Shown here in pieces: positions 37,447-49,145 of a stretch of 64,000 nucleotides of DNA. The translations under genes were made by a program, and so were the position numbers. How positions within the stretch are numbered: the stretch's first letter is position 1; the number at the start of each line of letters is the position of its first letter. The DNA comes from Pseudoalteromonas undina. GTDB taxonomy: Bacteria; Pseudomonadota; Gammaproteobacteria; Enterobacterales; Alteromonadaceae. The stretch covers positions 62,001 through 126,000 of the forward strand of contig NZ_AHCF03000004.1 of NCBI RefSeq assembly GCF_000238275.3, given 5' to 3'. The notes beneath the pieces are model-generated. The model was not told where the DNA came from. It did no database searches and worked only from the letters and a program-made list of their open reading frames with translations.

Positions 37447-38205
37447 GTGTGTATCTATAAATTTATACTATTAGCTTTTGTGCTGTTATTTAGCCAAAAA
37501 ATTCAGGCTGCTGAGCCTAAACTGGTTATTTATACCGAAAGTTTTCCTCCGTATAACTTTCAAGATGGCACTGGCCAATTGGTGGGTATCAATCATGACA
37601 TAGTAAAAGATACCTGTGCCCGTGCAGCGCTAGAGTGCGAGTTTATAATGCTACCTTGGAAGCGTGCTTACCACTTAGTGCAAAGTAACCCGCAGTCAGC
37701 CATTTTTTCTTTGGCAAAAACGCAAGAGCGAGAACCTCTTTTTAAATGGGTTGGACCCTTGGTGTCAAATCAAACCTATTTTTATAAATTAAAAACCAGT
37801 GAACATATTGTCATGGACGATATCACCCAAGCTAAGAACTATTCGTTAGGCATAGTGCGAGGCGATATTTATGAAATGCTGGTGCGTCGACTTGGGTTTG
37901 TAGCTGATAAAAACTTATTGCTATTTAGTGAAGCAGACTCATTTATGCGTTTGTTTTTTAAAAAACGTATCGATTTAATTATTGGATCTGACTTTACCAT
38001 AGGCCATCAAACCGAACCATTTGGCTACTCTAGAGATGATTTAGTAAAGCTTAAACAAATTCATGTAGATGAGCTAAAAGGCAATTATATTGGTTTTAAT
38101 AAAGCTGCTTCACCTGTGGTTGTAGAACGTTTTAATCAAGCTCTAAAGCAACTTAAAGCTGAATCTGAGTATAAACCTTACATTAACCGTTACGTTAAAA
38201 ATTAA
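37447..38205 (+). CDS. Periplasmic solute-binding protein (SBP_bac_3 type)
   Basis: 252 residues with a signal peptide (cleavage after QAA, ~22). It has the family-3 fold opening LVIYTESFPPYNFQDGTGQLVGINHDIV and the mid-domain WKRAYHLVQ. GTG start with TAGGGG upstream. No permease or ATPase lies nearby, so it is one of several lone binding proteins that may feed a remote sensor or transporter rather than a dedicated ABC system. Confidence 0.82.
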   Translation: MCIYKFILLAFVLLFSQKIQAAEPKLVIYTESFPPYNFQDGTGQLVGINHDIVKDTCARAALECEFIMLPWKRAYHLVQSNPQSAIFSLAKTQEREPLFKWVGPLVSNQTYFYKLKTSEHIVMDDITQAKNYSLGIVRGDIYEMLVRRLGFVADKNLLLFSEADSFMRLFFKKRIDLIIGSDFTIGHQTEPFGYSRDDLVKLKQIHVDELKGNYIGFNKAASPVVVERFNQALKQLKAESEYKPYINRYVKN

Positions 38206-38310
38206 ATTCATCGCTATCCGACATCATAGTTGAACGCATAGCATTTCACCGCTAGTTAGCCTCTGGGCCACTTCTTCTGATGACTTTAACACTTTGCCTG
38301 TGCTGAATTT

Positions 38311-38520
38311 ATACCAATCCGAAATAATACTTAATCATTTTACGGGGGTAAACGTGTCGCTACCTGCGTTAAAAAATTCTCATTTACGACTGCATGGATG
38401 CAGAAGGTAGAGCAATGCAGGAGTTATTGCCGAGAACAACTAAATAGCAAATTTTCTGCCTTGCTATCAATACGTTTTCCAGCCTCAAAATAGACTACTT
38501 AACTAAGCGAATTGGTATTA
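38311..38520. repeat. MITE/REP-like element with ATACCAAT ends
   Basis: Ends ATACCAATCCG (38311-38321) and CGAATTGGTAT (38508-38518) form imperfect inverted repeats around ~190 non-coding bases. The surrounding gap 38206-38696 has no gene. The form is that of a small dispersed element. No second copy is present in this window. Confidence 0.45.
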
Positions 38521-38589
38521 ATCGTAGAGAGAACGTGAGAATTAACGAAGATATTAAAAGGGTTTAAAGTAGGGGGGCTAAAACGATAA

Positions 38590-38607
38590 AAGGGCCTTGC
38601 GGCCCTT
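38590..38607 (-). terminator. Terminator of the udk-nupC operon
   Basis: Stem AAGGGCC/GGCCCTT with a TTGC loop. The minus strand continues TTATCGTTTT after CCCTT, a modest U-rich tail. It lies about 90 bases after the nupC stop. Confidence 0.6.
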
Positions 38608-38696
38608 GGTGAAGTATCGTTCAAGTCAGATAGTGCTTTAACCCCTTAAAGCGCTATCCTATTGTTTTGCAACAGATGGATCATCTCATTAAGTTT

Positions 38697-39920
38697 CTAA
38701 GCTAGCGAGAGGAAAAACCCAGCAATTGCTGCGCTCATAAGGTTAGCCATAGATCCTGCTAACACTGCTCTGAGCCCTAAGCGTGCGATATCCTTTCGCC
38801 GACTAGGCGCCATACCGCCTAATCCACCTAGTAAAATGGCTATCGATGATAAGTTAGCAAAGCCACACAATGCAAAAGTAACAATTGCTTGTGTATGCGC
38901 ACTTAACGTATCGCGATAATTTATAAAGTCTAAGTAAGCAACAAACTCATTTACCACTAACTTTTGACCAATAAAGCTGCCGGCTATAATTGCCTCATTC
39001 CACGGTACTCCTAGTAACCATGCAACAGGGGCAAATAAGTAGCCTAAAATTTCTTGTAGCGTTAATGTAGGGTAATCAAACAACCCACCAATACCGCCTA
39101 ATAAACCGTTTAATAAAGCAATTAACGCAACGAAAGCAAGTAGCATTGCACCTACGTTAAGTGCCAACTGCATACCGTTTGCTGCGCCTGATGCTGCTGC
39201 ATCAATAACATTAACCGGTTTGTCATCGCCTAAATCTATCTCGGCTAAATCATCTTTAGGTGTTTCTGTCTCTGGCACTATCATTTTTGCCATTAAGAAA
39301 CCACCTGGTGCCGCCATAAAGCTGGCTGCAATTAAATACTTAAGGTCAACACCAATAATCACATAACCGGCCATTACAGAGCCTGCTACGGTGGCTAAAC
39401 CACCAACCATTACGGCAAACAATTCCGACTTGGTCATGGTTGCAATAAACGGTTTAACAATTAAAGGCGCTTCAGTTTGACCAACAAAAATATTTGCTGT
39501 GGCTGAAAGCGACTCGGTGCGTGAGGTTTTCAATAATTTTTGTAAACCGCCACCCAAAATTTTAATAATCCAATCCATAATGCCTAAGTGATATAACACA
39601 GCAACCAACGCTGAGAAAAACACAATAACGGGCAATACTTGAATTGCAAAAATAAACCCTAGCGTATCTTGCGAAGCTAATGGGCCAAATAAAAAGCTAA
39701 TTCCATCGTTGGCATAACCAATAACCGATGAAACGGCGCGAGACATACTCGCTAATACATTTTTGCCTGCTTCAAAAAACAGTACAAATCCGCCGATAAT
39801 CACTTGCATTAAAAATGCGATACCCACGGTTCTTAGTTTTATTGCTTTGCGATTAGTTGAGGCTGCAAAGGCAATGCCTAGTAGCACCATCATGCCTACT
39901 AAGCTCATAAATGTTGTCAT
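38697..39920 (-). CDS. nupC: Concentrative nucleoside transporter NupC family
   Basis: 407 residues, an integral membrane protein of the CNT family. It has the conserved [13 protein letters not shown] motif (~residues 146-158) and [14 protein letters not shown] (~309-322), which carry nucleoside- and cation-binding residues. It imports nucleosides using Na+ or H+. It is encoded 17 bases downstream of udk, so import and phosphorylation are co-expressed. The deoB-deoD operon runs divergently. Confidence 0.93.
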   Translation of the reverse strand: MTTFMSLVGMMVLLGIAFAASTNRKAIKLRTVGIAFLMQVIIGGFVLFFEAGKNVLASMSRAVSSVIGYANDGISFLFGPLASQDTLGFIFAIQVLPVIVFFSALVAVLYHLGIMDWIIKILGGGLQKLLKTSRTESLSATANIFVGQTEAPLIVKPFIATMTKSELFAVMVGGLATVAGSVMAGYVIIGVDLKYLIAASFMAAPGGFLMAKMIVPETETPKDDLAEIDLGDDKPVNVIDAAASGAANGMQLALNVGAMLLAFVALIALLNGLLGGIGGLFDYPTLTLQEILGYLFAPVAWLLGVPWNEAIIAGSFIGQKLVVNEFVAYLDFINYRDTLSAHTQAIVTFALCGFANLSSIAILLGGLGGMAPSRRKDIARLGLRAVLAGSMANLMSAAIAGFFLSLA

Positions 39921-39937
39921 ACAAACGTTTCCCGTTG

Positions 39938-40585
39938 TTATTCTTGTAAAATGTACTTTATTTTACTTTTTATAATATCAATCGCAACGCGATTCATACC
40001 GCCTCGAGTCACAACTAAATCAGCGTTATGCTTTGAAGGCTCAATAAATTGATAAAACATCGGTCTAACAGTTGCTTGATATTGCTCAACAACAGATTGT
40101 AATGTTCTGCCTCTTTGTTCCATGTCGCGTTGCATTCGGCGCATTAAACAAATATCTAGCGGTGTATCTATAAACACCTTGATATCAAATTCTTTATTAA
40201 GCGCTTTATCGCTCAGTAATAAAATACCTTCTACAATGAGTATTTTAGCCGAAGCCACACGGCGTGTTTTATCGCTGCGTGTATGTTGGGCATAATCATA
40301 AGTTGGTACTTCAACAGAGTGGCCATTACGAAGTTGTGTTAAATGCTCAAGCATTAGTTCGTGTTCAAATGCATCAGGATGGTCGTAATTCGTTTGCGTA
40401 CGATGTGCCATCGGCAAATGCGATTGATCCTTGTAATAAGCATCTTCTTCAATAATGGCGATAGCGCCTGGTTCAAGCTCATTTACCAATTCATTATAAA
40501 TTGTTTGGCTAAATAGAGATTTGCCGGACGCCGATGCGCCTGCAATAGCTATAATAGTTCGTGTCACTAAAGTTCTCACCCACAC
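39938..40585 (-). CDS. udk: Uridine kinase
   Basis: About 209-215 residues. Walker A is AGASASGKS, then [19 protein letters not shown] and the lid segment [12 protein letters not shown], all typical of uridine/cytidine kinases. It phosphorylates uridine and cytidine to UMP and CMP in salvage. The start is ambiguous between GTG at 40585 and GTG at 40567; the second gives the more usual short N-terminus before IIAIAGAS. It forms an operon with nupC. Confidence 0.92.
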   Translation of the reverse strand: MWVRTLVTRTIIAIAGASASGKSLFSQTIYNELVNELEPGAIAIIEEDAYYKDQSHLPMAHRTQTNYDHPDAFEHELMLEHLTQLRNGHSVEVPTYDYAQHTRSDKTRRVASAKILIVEGILLLSDKALNKEFDIKVFIDTPLDICLMRRMQRDMEQRGRTLQSVVEQYQATVRPMFYQFIEPSKHNADLVVTRGGMNRVAIDIIKSKIKYILQE

Positions 40586-40759
40586 AGAAGGATATATTGT
40601 TGGTAGATCACAATAGCAAAAAAGACACGATTAATCTCTTTTGCTTCGCTTAAGAGTGCAAATTTATAATGTTTAGGTTTTATGAAACAGGACTTATGTC
40701 CTGTACGGAAAAATCGAAGAGCAGATAAAGTAACCACCTAGAACAGATGTGAGGTCACA

Positions 40760-41977
40760 ATGGCAAGAGCAATTATCTTAATGGCGGATAGTTTAGGAAT
40801 TGGCGCAGCACCCGATGCAGATAAATTCGGTGATGTAGGTGCTAATACATTCGCACATTTACTCAAGGCATATTATGACGAAACTGGCAGTAAGCTTTCG
40901 CTTCCTAACCTTTCAAAATTAGGGTTAGTTGATGCATGTGAAGCCGCTGGTAAAGAACCCTGTTTAATTGCTGACCGAAATGAGCCACAAGGTGCATGGG
41001 GTTATGCAAAAGAGCTTTCAAGCGGTAAAGACACGCCATCGGGTCATTGGGAAATGGCTGGTGTGCCAGTGTTATTTGATTGGGGATATTTCCCAAAAAC
41101 ACAACCGAGTTTCCCACAAGAATTTGTAGACGAGTTTATTGCTCGTACAGGTATTCCGGGCATTTTAGGCAATTGCCATGCATCGGGAACCACCATTTTA
41201 GAGCAGCTAGGTGAAGAGCACGTAAAAACAGGTAAACCAATCTGTTACACCTCAGCTGACAGTGTGTTTCAAATAGCCGCGCATGAAGAATCATTCGGCC
41301 TAGAGAAGCTTTATCAAGTTTGCGAAATCGCACGGGCGCTGCTTGATGAAATGAATATAGGACGAGTGATTGCGCGGCCATTTTTGGGTTCAAATAGTCA
41401 AGACTTTGCCAGAACCGGTAATCGTCGTGATTATTCAGTATTACCGCCTTCGCCAACATTGCTTGATGTACTTGCAAAAGACGGTGGCGAAGTAATCAGT
41501 ATTGGTAAAATTTCAGATATTTATGCGCACCAAGGCATTACCCAAAAGCATAAAGCGCCAGGGTTAATGAACTTGCTGGAAAAAACCAGTGAAGTGATGG
41601 CCACTGCGCAGGATCACAGTTTAATTTTTACCAATTTAGTTGATTTTGATGAAAAGTTTGGCCATCGCAGAAATCCTGTTGGCTATGCCAAAGCGCTAAA
41701 AGAGTTTGATGATTACTTACCAACTATTTTAGATCAGCTAAAGCCTGATGATTTATTAATGATCACCGCCGATCATGGCTGTGACCCGACCTTTCCAGGG
41801 TCAGAGCACACTCGTGAGTATGTGCCAGTTATTGCTTATCAGCCAGGAATGAACAACACGCCACTGGGTGAACGCAATAGCTTTGCTGATATCGGTCAAA
41901 CACTTGCGCAATGGTTTAACTTAAAAGCGTTAGAATATGGTGATGGCTTTATTGATAAGCTGAACACAGTTAAATAA
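40760..41977 (+). CDS. deoB: Phosphopentomutase
   Basis: 405 residues of the alkaline-phosphatase superfamily. The N-terminal metal site is [27 protein letters not shown] carries the phosphorylated Thr, and the C-terminal metal block is [19 protein letters not shown]. It interconverts (deoxy)ribose 1- and 5-phosphate. GAGG precedes the ATG. It sits 66 bases upstream of deoD; together they degrade purine nucleosides brought in by the divergent nupC. Confidence 0.96.
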   Translation: MARAIILMADSLGIGAAPDADKFGDVGANTFAHLLKAYYDETGSKLSLPNLSKLGLVDACEAAGKEPCLIADRNEPQGAWGYAKELSSGKDTPSGHWEMAGVPVLFDWGYFPKTQPSFPQEFVDEFIARTGIPGILGNCHASGTTILEQLGEEHVKTGKPICYTSADSVFQIAAHEESFGLEKLYQVCEIARALLDEMNIGRVIARPFLGSNSQDFARTGNRRDYSVLPPSPTLLDVLAKDGGEVISIGKISDIYAHQGITQKHKAPGLMNLLEKTSEVMATAQDHSLIFTNLVDFDEKFGHRRNPVGYAKALKEFDDYLPTILDQLKPDDLLMITADHGCDPTFPGSEHTREYVPVIAYQPGMNNTPLGERNSFADIGQTLAQWFNLKALEYGDGFIDKLNTVK

Positions 41978-42043
41978 CTTAAAAATACGCTACTATATTT
42001 TTAAAGTAATAGGGCTTTTAGCCAAACAAAAGGAAAACAATCA

Positions 42044-42745
42044 ATGAGTACTCCGCATGTCAGTGCAAACGTAGGTGATTTTGCCGAAACAGTATTAATG
42101 CCAGGCGATCCGCTACGCGCACAATATATTGCTGAAAACTTTTTAGATGATGCAGTGCAAGTAACTGGCGTACGTAACATGTACGGCTTTACTGGAACTT
42201 ACAAAGGTAAGCCAGTGAGCATTATGGGTTCTGGCATGGGCATTCCTTCAATGTCAATTTATGCTCGTGAACTTATTGTTAGTTTTGGCGTTAAAAATAT
42301 TATCCGTATTGGTACCTGTGGTGGTATTGGCAGCGATATTAAAATTCGCGACGTAATTTTTGCACAAGGTGCAAGCACAGATTCTAACGTGAACCGTGCC
42401 CGCGTTCGTGGTACTGACTTTGCAGCGATTGCTAACTTTGATTTACTTTTAAACGGCGTTAATGCGGCTAAAGATTTAGGCATTGATGCAAAAGTAGGTA
42501 ACGTATTTACTACCGATACTTTCTATCAAGCAGACGACACTTTCTACAAAGACCTAGACAAACTAGGTGTACTTGCTGTTGATATGGAAACAGCTGGCCT
42601 ATACGGCGTAGCAGCAGAGTATGGCGCAAAAGCAATGGCATTATTTACCGTAAGCGATCACGTGATCACCGGCGAAGCAACACCTGCAGATGAGCGTCAA
42701 ACCACGTTCAACGAAATGGTAAAAATTGCATTAGAGTCTATCTAG
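42044..42745 (+). CDS. deoD: Purine nucleoside phosphorylase DeoD type
   Basis: 233 residues, the hexameric NP-I type. It has [11 protein letters not shown] (phosphate site), [10 protein letters not shown], and [17 protein letters not shown] with the catalytic region SDHVITGE. It phosphorolyses purine (deoxy)nucleosides, giving the pentose 1-phosphate used by DeoB. AAGGAAAAC precedes the start. Confidence 0.96.
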   Translation: MSTPHVSANVGDFAETVLMPGDPLRAQYIAENFLDDAVQVTGVRNMYGFTGTYKGKPVSIMGSGMGIPSMSIYARELIVSFGVKNIIRIGTCGGIGSDIKIRDVIFAQGASTDSNVNRARVRGTDFAAIANFDLLLNGVNAAKDLGIDAKVGNVFTTDTFYQADDTFYKDLDKLGVLAVDMETAGLYGVAAEYGAKAMALFTVSDHVITGEATPADERQTTFNEMVKIALESI

Positions 42746-42819
42746 TCTTAAACAGTTCCTTGGTAACGTATTCACTAAGTTTTGGAGACACGCCCAAAGT
42801 GAAGTGAGACTAAACCCCC

Positions 42820-42846
42820 AAAGCCGCATTTTATGCGGCTTTTTTT
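42820..42846 (+). terminator. Terminator of deoB-deoD
   Basis: Ten-bp stem AAAGCCGCAT/ATGCGGCTTT with a TTT loop and a T-run. Confidence 0.9.
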
Positions 42847-42865
42847 ATGCCTGAGATTTTGATGC

Positions 42866-42942
42866 GAGCTTCGGGCTACGGGCTACGAGCTTTATGTTCC
42901 TAGGTTTTAGCACTAGCTCGTTGCTCGATACTCGAAACCCGT
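42866..42942. repeat. Two facing heptamer arrays
   Basis: The left arm reads GAGCTTC, GGGCTAC, GGGCTAC, GAGCTTT in phase (42866-42893). The right arm read on the minus strand is AACGGGT, TTCGAGT, ATCGAGC, AACGAGC (42942-42915). The two arms are of the same family in opposite orientation. Confidence 0.75.
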
Positions 42943-43035
42943 TGTTTTCCCATTTATTTCCCTGTCAGTATTTATAACTTAATGCTAATGTTTAAGTTAT
43001 AAAATTTGCCTTTAAAATGAACAATTTTAAAGTTT

Positions 43036-43089
43036 TAGCTGATAGCTGATAGCTGATAGCTGATAGCTGATAGCTGATAGCTGATAGCT
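43036..43089 (+). repeat. Perfect heptamer array (TAGCTGA)7
   Basis: Seven identical TAGCTGA copies plus TAGCT, bordered by TTTTAGCT and AGCTAAAA. It lies directly upstream of the fpr ribosome site, so copy-number change could alter promoter spacing. Confidence 0.95.
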
Positions 43090-43117
43090 AAAACACGTCT
43101 TAAACTCTGGAGTAACT

Positions 43118-43861
43118 ATGTCTAATTGGATTGATGCGACAATAAAGTCAGTCAAATGGTGGAATGAATCGTTATTTAGCATAACCGTTCACGCCGATGT
43201 AGAGCCGTTTAAAGCAGGGCAATTTACAAAGCTCTCTATTATGGACGGTGATAAACGTATCGCTCGCGCCTACTCTTATGTTAATGCACCACAAAGTCCT
43301 GATTTAGAGTTTTACCTCATCAATGTGGTTGATGGTTTACTATCTTCTCATTTAGCCACACTCAAACCAGGTGACACCGTATTAATAGAGCGCCGAGCAA
43401 CTGGCTTTTTTACTCTAGATGAAGTGCCTGCGAGTGAGCAATTGTGGATGCTTAGTACAGGCACAGCTATTGGGCCATTTTTATCAATGTTACAGCAGAG
43501 CGAAGTATGGGAAAAATACAAACACATAAATTTAGTGCATGGTGTACGGCAAAATAGCGATTTAAGCTATCAGGAGCTTATTAACAAACTAATAAAATCA
43601 CATCCTAGTCAACTCAACTATATTCCGGTTGTTAGCCGTGAGGTGCCTTTACAAGGCTTAGCAGGCAGAATTACCACTGTGATTGAAAATAATGCTTTAT
43701 ATGAGCACGTGGGGTTATGCGCTACACCAAAGAACGCCCAATTTATGCTGTGTGGTAATCCGCAAATGGTTAAAGACACCACAGAGTTATTATTGACTCA
43801 AAATTATAAGCGTAATCGTCGAAAAGAGCCGGGACATATCACGGTTGAGCAGTATTGGTAG
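43118..43861 (+). CDS. fpr: Ferredoxin/flavodoxin-NADP+ reductase
   Basis: 247 residues. The FAD motif is RAYSYVN (~52-58), the NADP-binding GTAIGPFLSM (~111-120), the C-terminal CGNPQMVKDT block and terminal EQYW, as in Fpr of E. coli and Azotobacter (subclass II). It passes electrons between NADPH and ferredoxin or flavodoxin and supports redox-stress defence. GGAG precedes the ATG. Confidence 0.93.
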   Translation: MSNWIDATIKSVKWWNESLFSITVHADVEPFKAGQFTKLSIMDGDKRIARAYSYVNAPQSPDLEFYLINVVDGLLSSHLATLKPGDTVLIERRATGFFTLDEVPASEQLWMLSTGTAIGPFLSMLQQSEVWEKYKHINLVHGVRQNSDLSYQELINKLIKSHPSQLNYIPVVSREVPLQGLAGRITTVIENNALYEHVGLCATPKNAQFMLCGNPQMVKDTTELLLTQNYKRNRRKEPGHITVEQYW

Positions 43862-43951
43862 CTAGCTATAACGTTATAATAACTATCTCAGAGGCCTAAA
43901 ATTTGCTATGTTGCGCTTTAATTGTATTTAGTCTTCGTACTTAGGAAATCC

Positions 43952-44653
43952 ATGAAATCTTTATTTATTATTTGTGCCTGTTTATTGGCCGCTTTCACGT
44001 TAAATAGTCATGCTATAGAGCAATCAACACCGCTGGACGAGACTAAACAAACACAGCAAAAAAATGCAGCGCAACAACAAGACGCGCTTGATACATTAAG
44101 CCAAGAGGCTAATACACCAAAAAAGCCGGTTGTTGAGAAAGTAAAAGCAGATGACTCTCAAGTACTTGGCAGCGAATCTACAAAGCCCGTTCAGCAGCCT
44201 AATAGTAAAGCGGATAAAGCCCAGGCTGTTGCGCAAGCTGAGCAAGCAGTCACACAAGCAAAAGAAGCACTCACAGCAAAGCAACAAGCCAAAGCAAAAC
44301 AGTCGCGTGAGTCACTTGCTGTTGTTGAGCAATTAGTAAATGCTTACAACGCGCGTAACATTGAAGAATTTATTCGCATGTATGATGAAGATGTTGAGTT
44401 TTATATTTTCCCGAATGAGCTATTATTTAAAGGTAAAGAAAAACTAATAGCGCGTTATGGCATTATGTTTAAAAAACTTAAGTGTCTGCACTCATCACCA
44501 ATCAAGCGTATTGTGCATGGTGATATTGTAATAGACCATGAACCGTCAGAAACCTGTTCAACGGATGCGAACGTTATAGATAAACGTTCAGAGCTTATAT
44601 CAAGTTATCAGATCAAAGATGGTAAAGTGGTTAGGGTTTTATTTTTTAGGTAA
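43952..44653 (+). CDS. Exported protein with SnoaL/NTF2-like domain
   Basis: 233 residues. A signal peptide (MKSLFIICACLLAAF, cleavage after SHA ~20) is followed by a Gln/Ala/Lys-rich low-complexity, coiled-coil-like segment (~25-120) and a C-terminal NTF2/SnoaL-like domain (VEQLVNAYNARNIEEFIRMYDEDVEFYIFP...). The ligand or partner is unknown. The start at 43952 follows TAGGAAA; a 10-residue extension to 43922 has no ribosome site. It is followed nine bases later by another small gene. Confidence 0.75.
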   Translation: MKSLFIICACLLAAFTLNSHAIEQSTPLDETKQTQQKNAAQQQDALDTLSQEANTPKKPVVEKVKADDSQVLGSESTKPVQQPNSKADKAQAVAQAEQAVTQAKEALTAKQQAKAKQSRESLAVVEQLVNAYNARNIEEFIRMYDEDVEFYIFPNELLFKGKEKLIARYGIMFKKLKCLHSSPIKRIVHGDIVIDHEPSETCSTDANVIDKRSELISSYQIKDGKVVRVLFFR

Positions 44654-44662
44654 TTATTAATT

Positions 44663-44983
44663 ATGCAGCTAAGTGACGAGAAAAAAATTCGTGTAATGTA
44701 TCGAGTAGAGCCAGGTTGTTTAGGCCCTGATGGCGTAGACCACATTGAAGACTTTTGTCGCTTTGCGAACAAGCACATTAAATCGCCTTATTATGCGCAG
44801 TTATTATTTTTACCTCGATACGACAAGCAAAAAGATGAGCGCCAATACAGCGTTAAAAACCGCAATTTATCTCAGGTGCAGGCTAAAGCGTACTTAAATC
44901 ATTTTGAAATTGACATAGAAGACTTTGAAGAGCAGCTAGACGAGCTGCTCTCTAAATCAATAGACTTATACTTCAAACGCTAG
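44663..44983 (+). CDS. Small conserved-looking cytoplasmic protein of unknown function
   Basis: A 106-residue charged protein without signal or membrane segment. It begins QLSDEKKIRVMYRVEPGCLGPDG and ends in an acidic helix (EDFEEQLDELLSK). No family recognised. It is probably co-transcribed with the SnoaL-like gene. Its TAG stop is formed by the left end of an 18-bp palindrome shared with the convergent gene. Confidence 0.68.
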   Translation: MQLSDEKKIRVMYRVEPGCLGPDGVDHIEDFCRFANKHIKSPYYAQLLFLPRYDKQKDERQYSVKNRNLSQVQAKAYLNHFEIDIEDFEEQLDELLSKSIDLYFKR

Positions 44984-44998
44984 GGTCAGCAGACCCTA
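44981..44998. repeat. Palindrome forming both stop codons of a convergent gene pair
   Basis: TAGGGTCAGCAGACCCTA has seven-base arms TAGGGTC/GACCCTA. Its left TAG ends the plus gene and its right CTA (TAG on minus) ends the minus gene. The arms equal the outermost bases of the MITE at 21340-21603 including the flanking TA, and both are followed by AGCT. Confidence 0.75.
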
Positions 44999-45877
44999 AG
45001 CTTCGTTTGAAACAATAGCATTAAAGCTATCGTTATCATGTAGGCTGGCAAAAGCACTTTCGTGAAGTAGCTCGTTTCGTAAGTTAGGCGAGTATTCAAG
45101 AGACATTTTTATATCAGCTAGGGCATCTGCATGTTCATGTGTTAAAGCATACGCACAGGCTCTTTGCCAATAGGCGTAACCATAATCACTGTCTATATCA
45201 ATGGCTTGGTTGCAAAGTTCAATGGCTTGCTCAGTCTCATTTAGCTCTAATAATGCATCCGCTTTGTAGGCAATGGCTTCTACATCTTCTGGTTTACGTT
45301 TTAAAATTTCATCGAATATTTCAATTTTATTGGCAATATCACTTTCTAGGTTGGCTCGCATCCATAGCGAATGAACTTCGTTGGTGATTGATATACGTTC
45401 TTGGTTACTGAGTATTTCTTCAGAACGTACACGCAGTTTTTCTTCTAAAATTTTCAAGCGGTCTTCGTATTCGTCAGTAATAACACTAACTCGAGTATTT
45501 ACTATATCTTCCACTTTATTTTTTACATCACGTAGTGAATTCCAGCCCACCAATACTAAAATAGAAGCGGTTGCAGTAATAATAAAAAATACATTATTAA
45601 TCGTGTCGGTTGTGTAAGTCAGCGCCCGATCGGCGGTGTCTAACTGTGCATGCGTAACTTGTTTGGTCACGTCTTCACGCAGTTTTTGTTGATCTTGGCG
45701 AACCGACTTTAATTCGTCGAGAATATAACGCTCAAGTAATGGCTTATACATTGGCTCTTTTAGCTGCGCTAATTCACGTTGCTGTTGCTCATCCAAGGTC
45801 GCGGTGTTTTTATCAGCAGCTTGCACTACAGATGAAGCACCTATAAAAACAATAAATAGTAAAAAATAAAAACGCAT
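44996..45877 (-). CDS. Membrane-anchored TPR protein
   Basis: 293 residues. A signal peptide (cleavage after VQA ~20), a periplasmic helix rich in Glu/Gln, one membrane helix (~95-113, VFFIITATASILVLVGW), a coiled coil (~115-165) and C-terminal TPR repeats (EILKRKPEDVEAIAYKADALLELNETEQAIELCNQAI...). It is a scaffold of unknown partners. AGG lies ten bases before the ATG. It is convergent with the small gene at 44663. Confidence 0.75.
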   Translation of the reverse strand: MRFYFLLFIVFIGASSVVQAADKNTATLDEQQQRELAQLKEPMYKPLLERYILDELKSVRQDQQKLREDVTKQVTHAQLDTADRALTYTTDTINNVFFIITATASILVLVGWNSLRDVKNKVEDIVNTRVSVITDEYEDRLKILEEKLRVRSEEILSNQERISITNEVHSLWMRANLESDIANKIEIFDEILKRKPEDVEAIAYKADALLELNETEQAIELCNQAIDIDSDYGYAYWQRACAYALTHEHADALADIKMSLEYSPNLRNELLHESAFASLHDNDSFNAIVSNEA

Positions 45878-48699
<2,822 letters not shown>

Positions 48700-48714
48700 A
48701 CCTGAGTAATATTT

Positions 48715-48742
48715 AAAAAGGAGCAGTAATGCTCCTTTTTTT
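48715..48742 (+). terminator. Terminator of katG
   Basis: Eleven-bp stem AAAAAGGAGCA/TGCTCCTTTTT with a GTAA loop and a T-run. Confidence 0.9.
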
Positions 48743-48749
48743 ATTATTT

Positions 48750-48861
48750 AAAGGCTAAAGGCTAAAGGTGAAAGGTTACGAGCTGTGGGCAACGGGCAAC
48801 GGGCAACGGGCTGCGAGGCGCGAGCTAGTGCTAAAATCTGAAACCTTTATCCTTTAACCTA
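48750..48861. repeat. Compound heptamer array with facing tail
   Basis: Eleven in-phase heptamers from 48750 to 48826: AAAGGCT x2, AAAGGTG, AAAGGTT, then ACGAGCT, GTGGGCA, ACGGGCA x2, ACGGGCT, GCGAGGC, GCGAGCT. At 48841-48861 the AAAGGTT type returns on the opposite strand (AAACCTT, TATCCTT, TAACCTA). The katG-ybiT gap 48700-49145 has no gene. Confidence 0.75.
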
Positions 48862-49009
48862 CTCTTTCAGCGCAGCGCCTCATAGCCCTCTTTGTGCATA
48901 ATTCACTAAAAAATTATTTGCACAAACAGCAAAGAATGGGTGCAAATGAGCAAAAAAACACAGCCTTTCTTTACTCTTTTATAAATAAACTACCAAGCAC
49001 AATTCTGCC

Positions 49010-49072
49010 GAACCCCGAACCCCGAACCCCGAACCCCGAACCCCGAACCCCGAACCCCGAACCCCGAACCCC
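49010..49072 (+). repeat. Perfect heptamer array (GAACCCC)9
   Basis: Nine identical GAACCCC units. Because three units make 21 bases, any frame through it reads as a seven-residue protein repeat, so the 69-residue ORF at 48894-49103 is a by-product of the array. Confidence 0.95.
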
Positions 49073-49084
49073 GAAATACAGACA

Positions 49085-49120
49085 CAAAAAAAACGGCGCT
49101 TAAACAAGCACCGCTTTTAA
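49085..49120 (-). terminator. Terminator of ybiT
   Basis: On the minus strand, stem GCGGTGCTT/AAGCGCCGT (two G-U pairs, GTTT loop) followed by eight T's, starting about 25 bases after the ybiT stop. Confidence 0.7.
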
Positions 49121-49145
49121 AATGGTTTAACCTTTAACCTAGCTC

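Larger units (their letters stand above)
42847..43117. other. Spacer with two sets of heptamer repeats
   Basis: No gene. It holds a facing pair of GRGYWWC-type heptamer arrays (42866-42893 and, on the opposite strand, 42915-42942) and a perfect TAGCTGA array (43036-43089) ending 28 bases before the fpr start. Confidence 0.8.

Noticed and set aside
48894..49103. 69-residue ORF with repeated NPEPRTP
   Set aside because: It is the translation of the (GAACCCC) array and lacks a ribosome site. The protein repeat arises because three heptamers equal seven codons.
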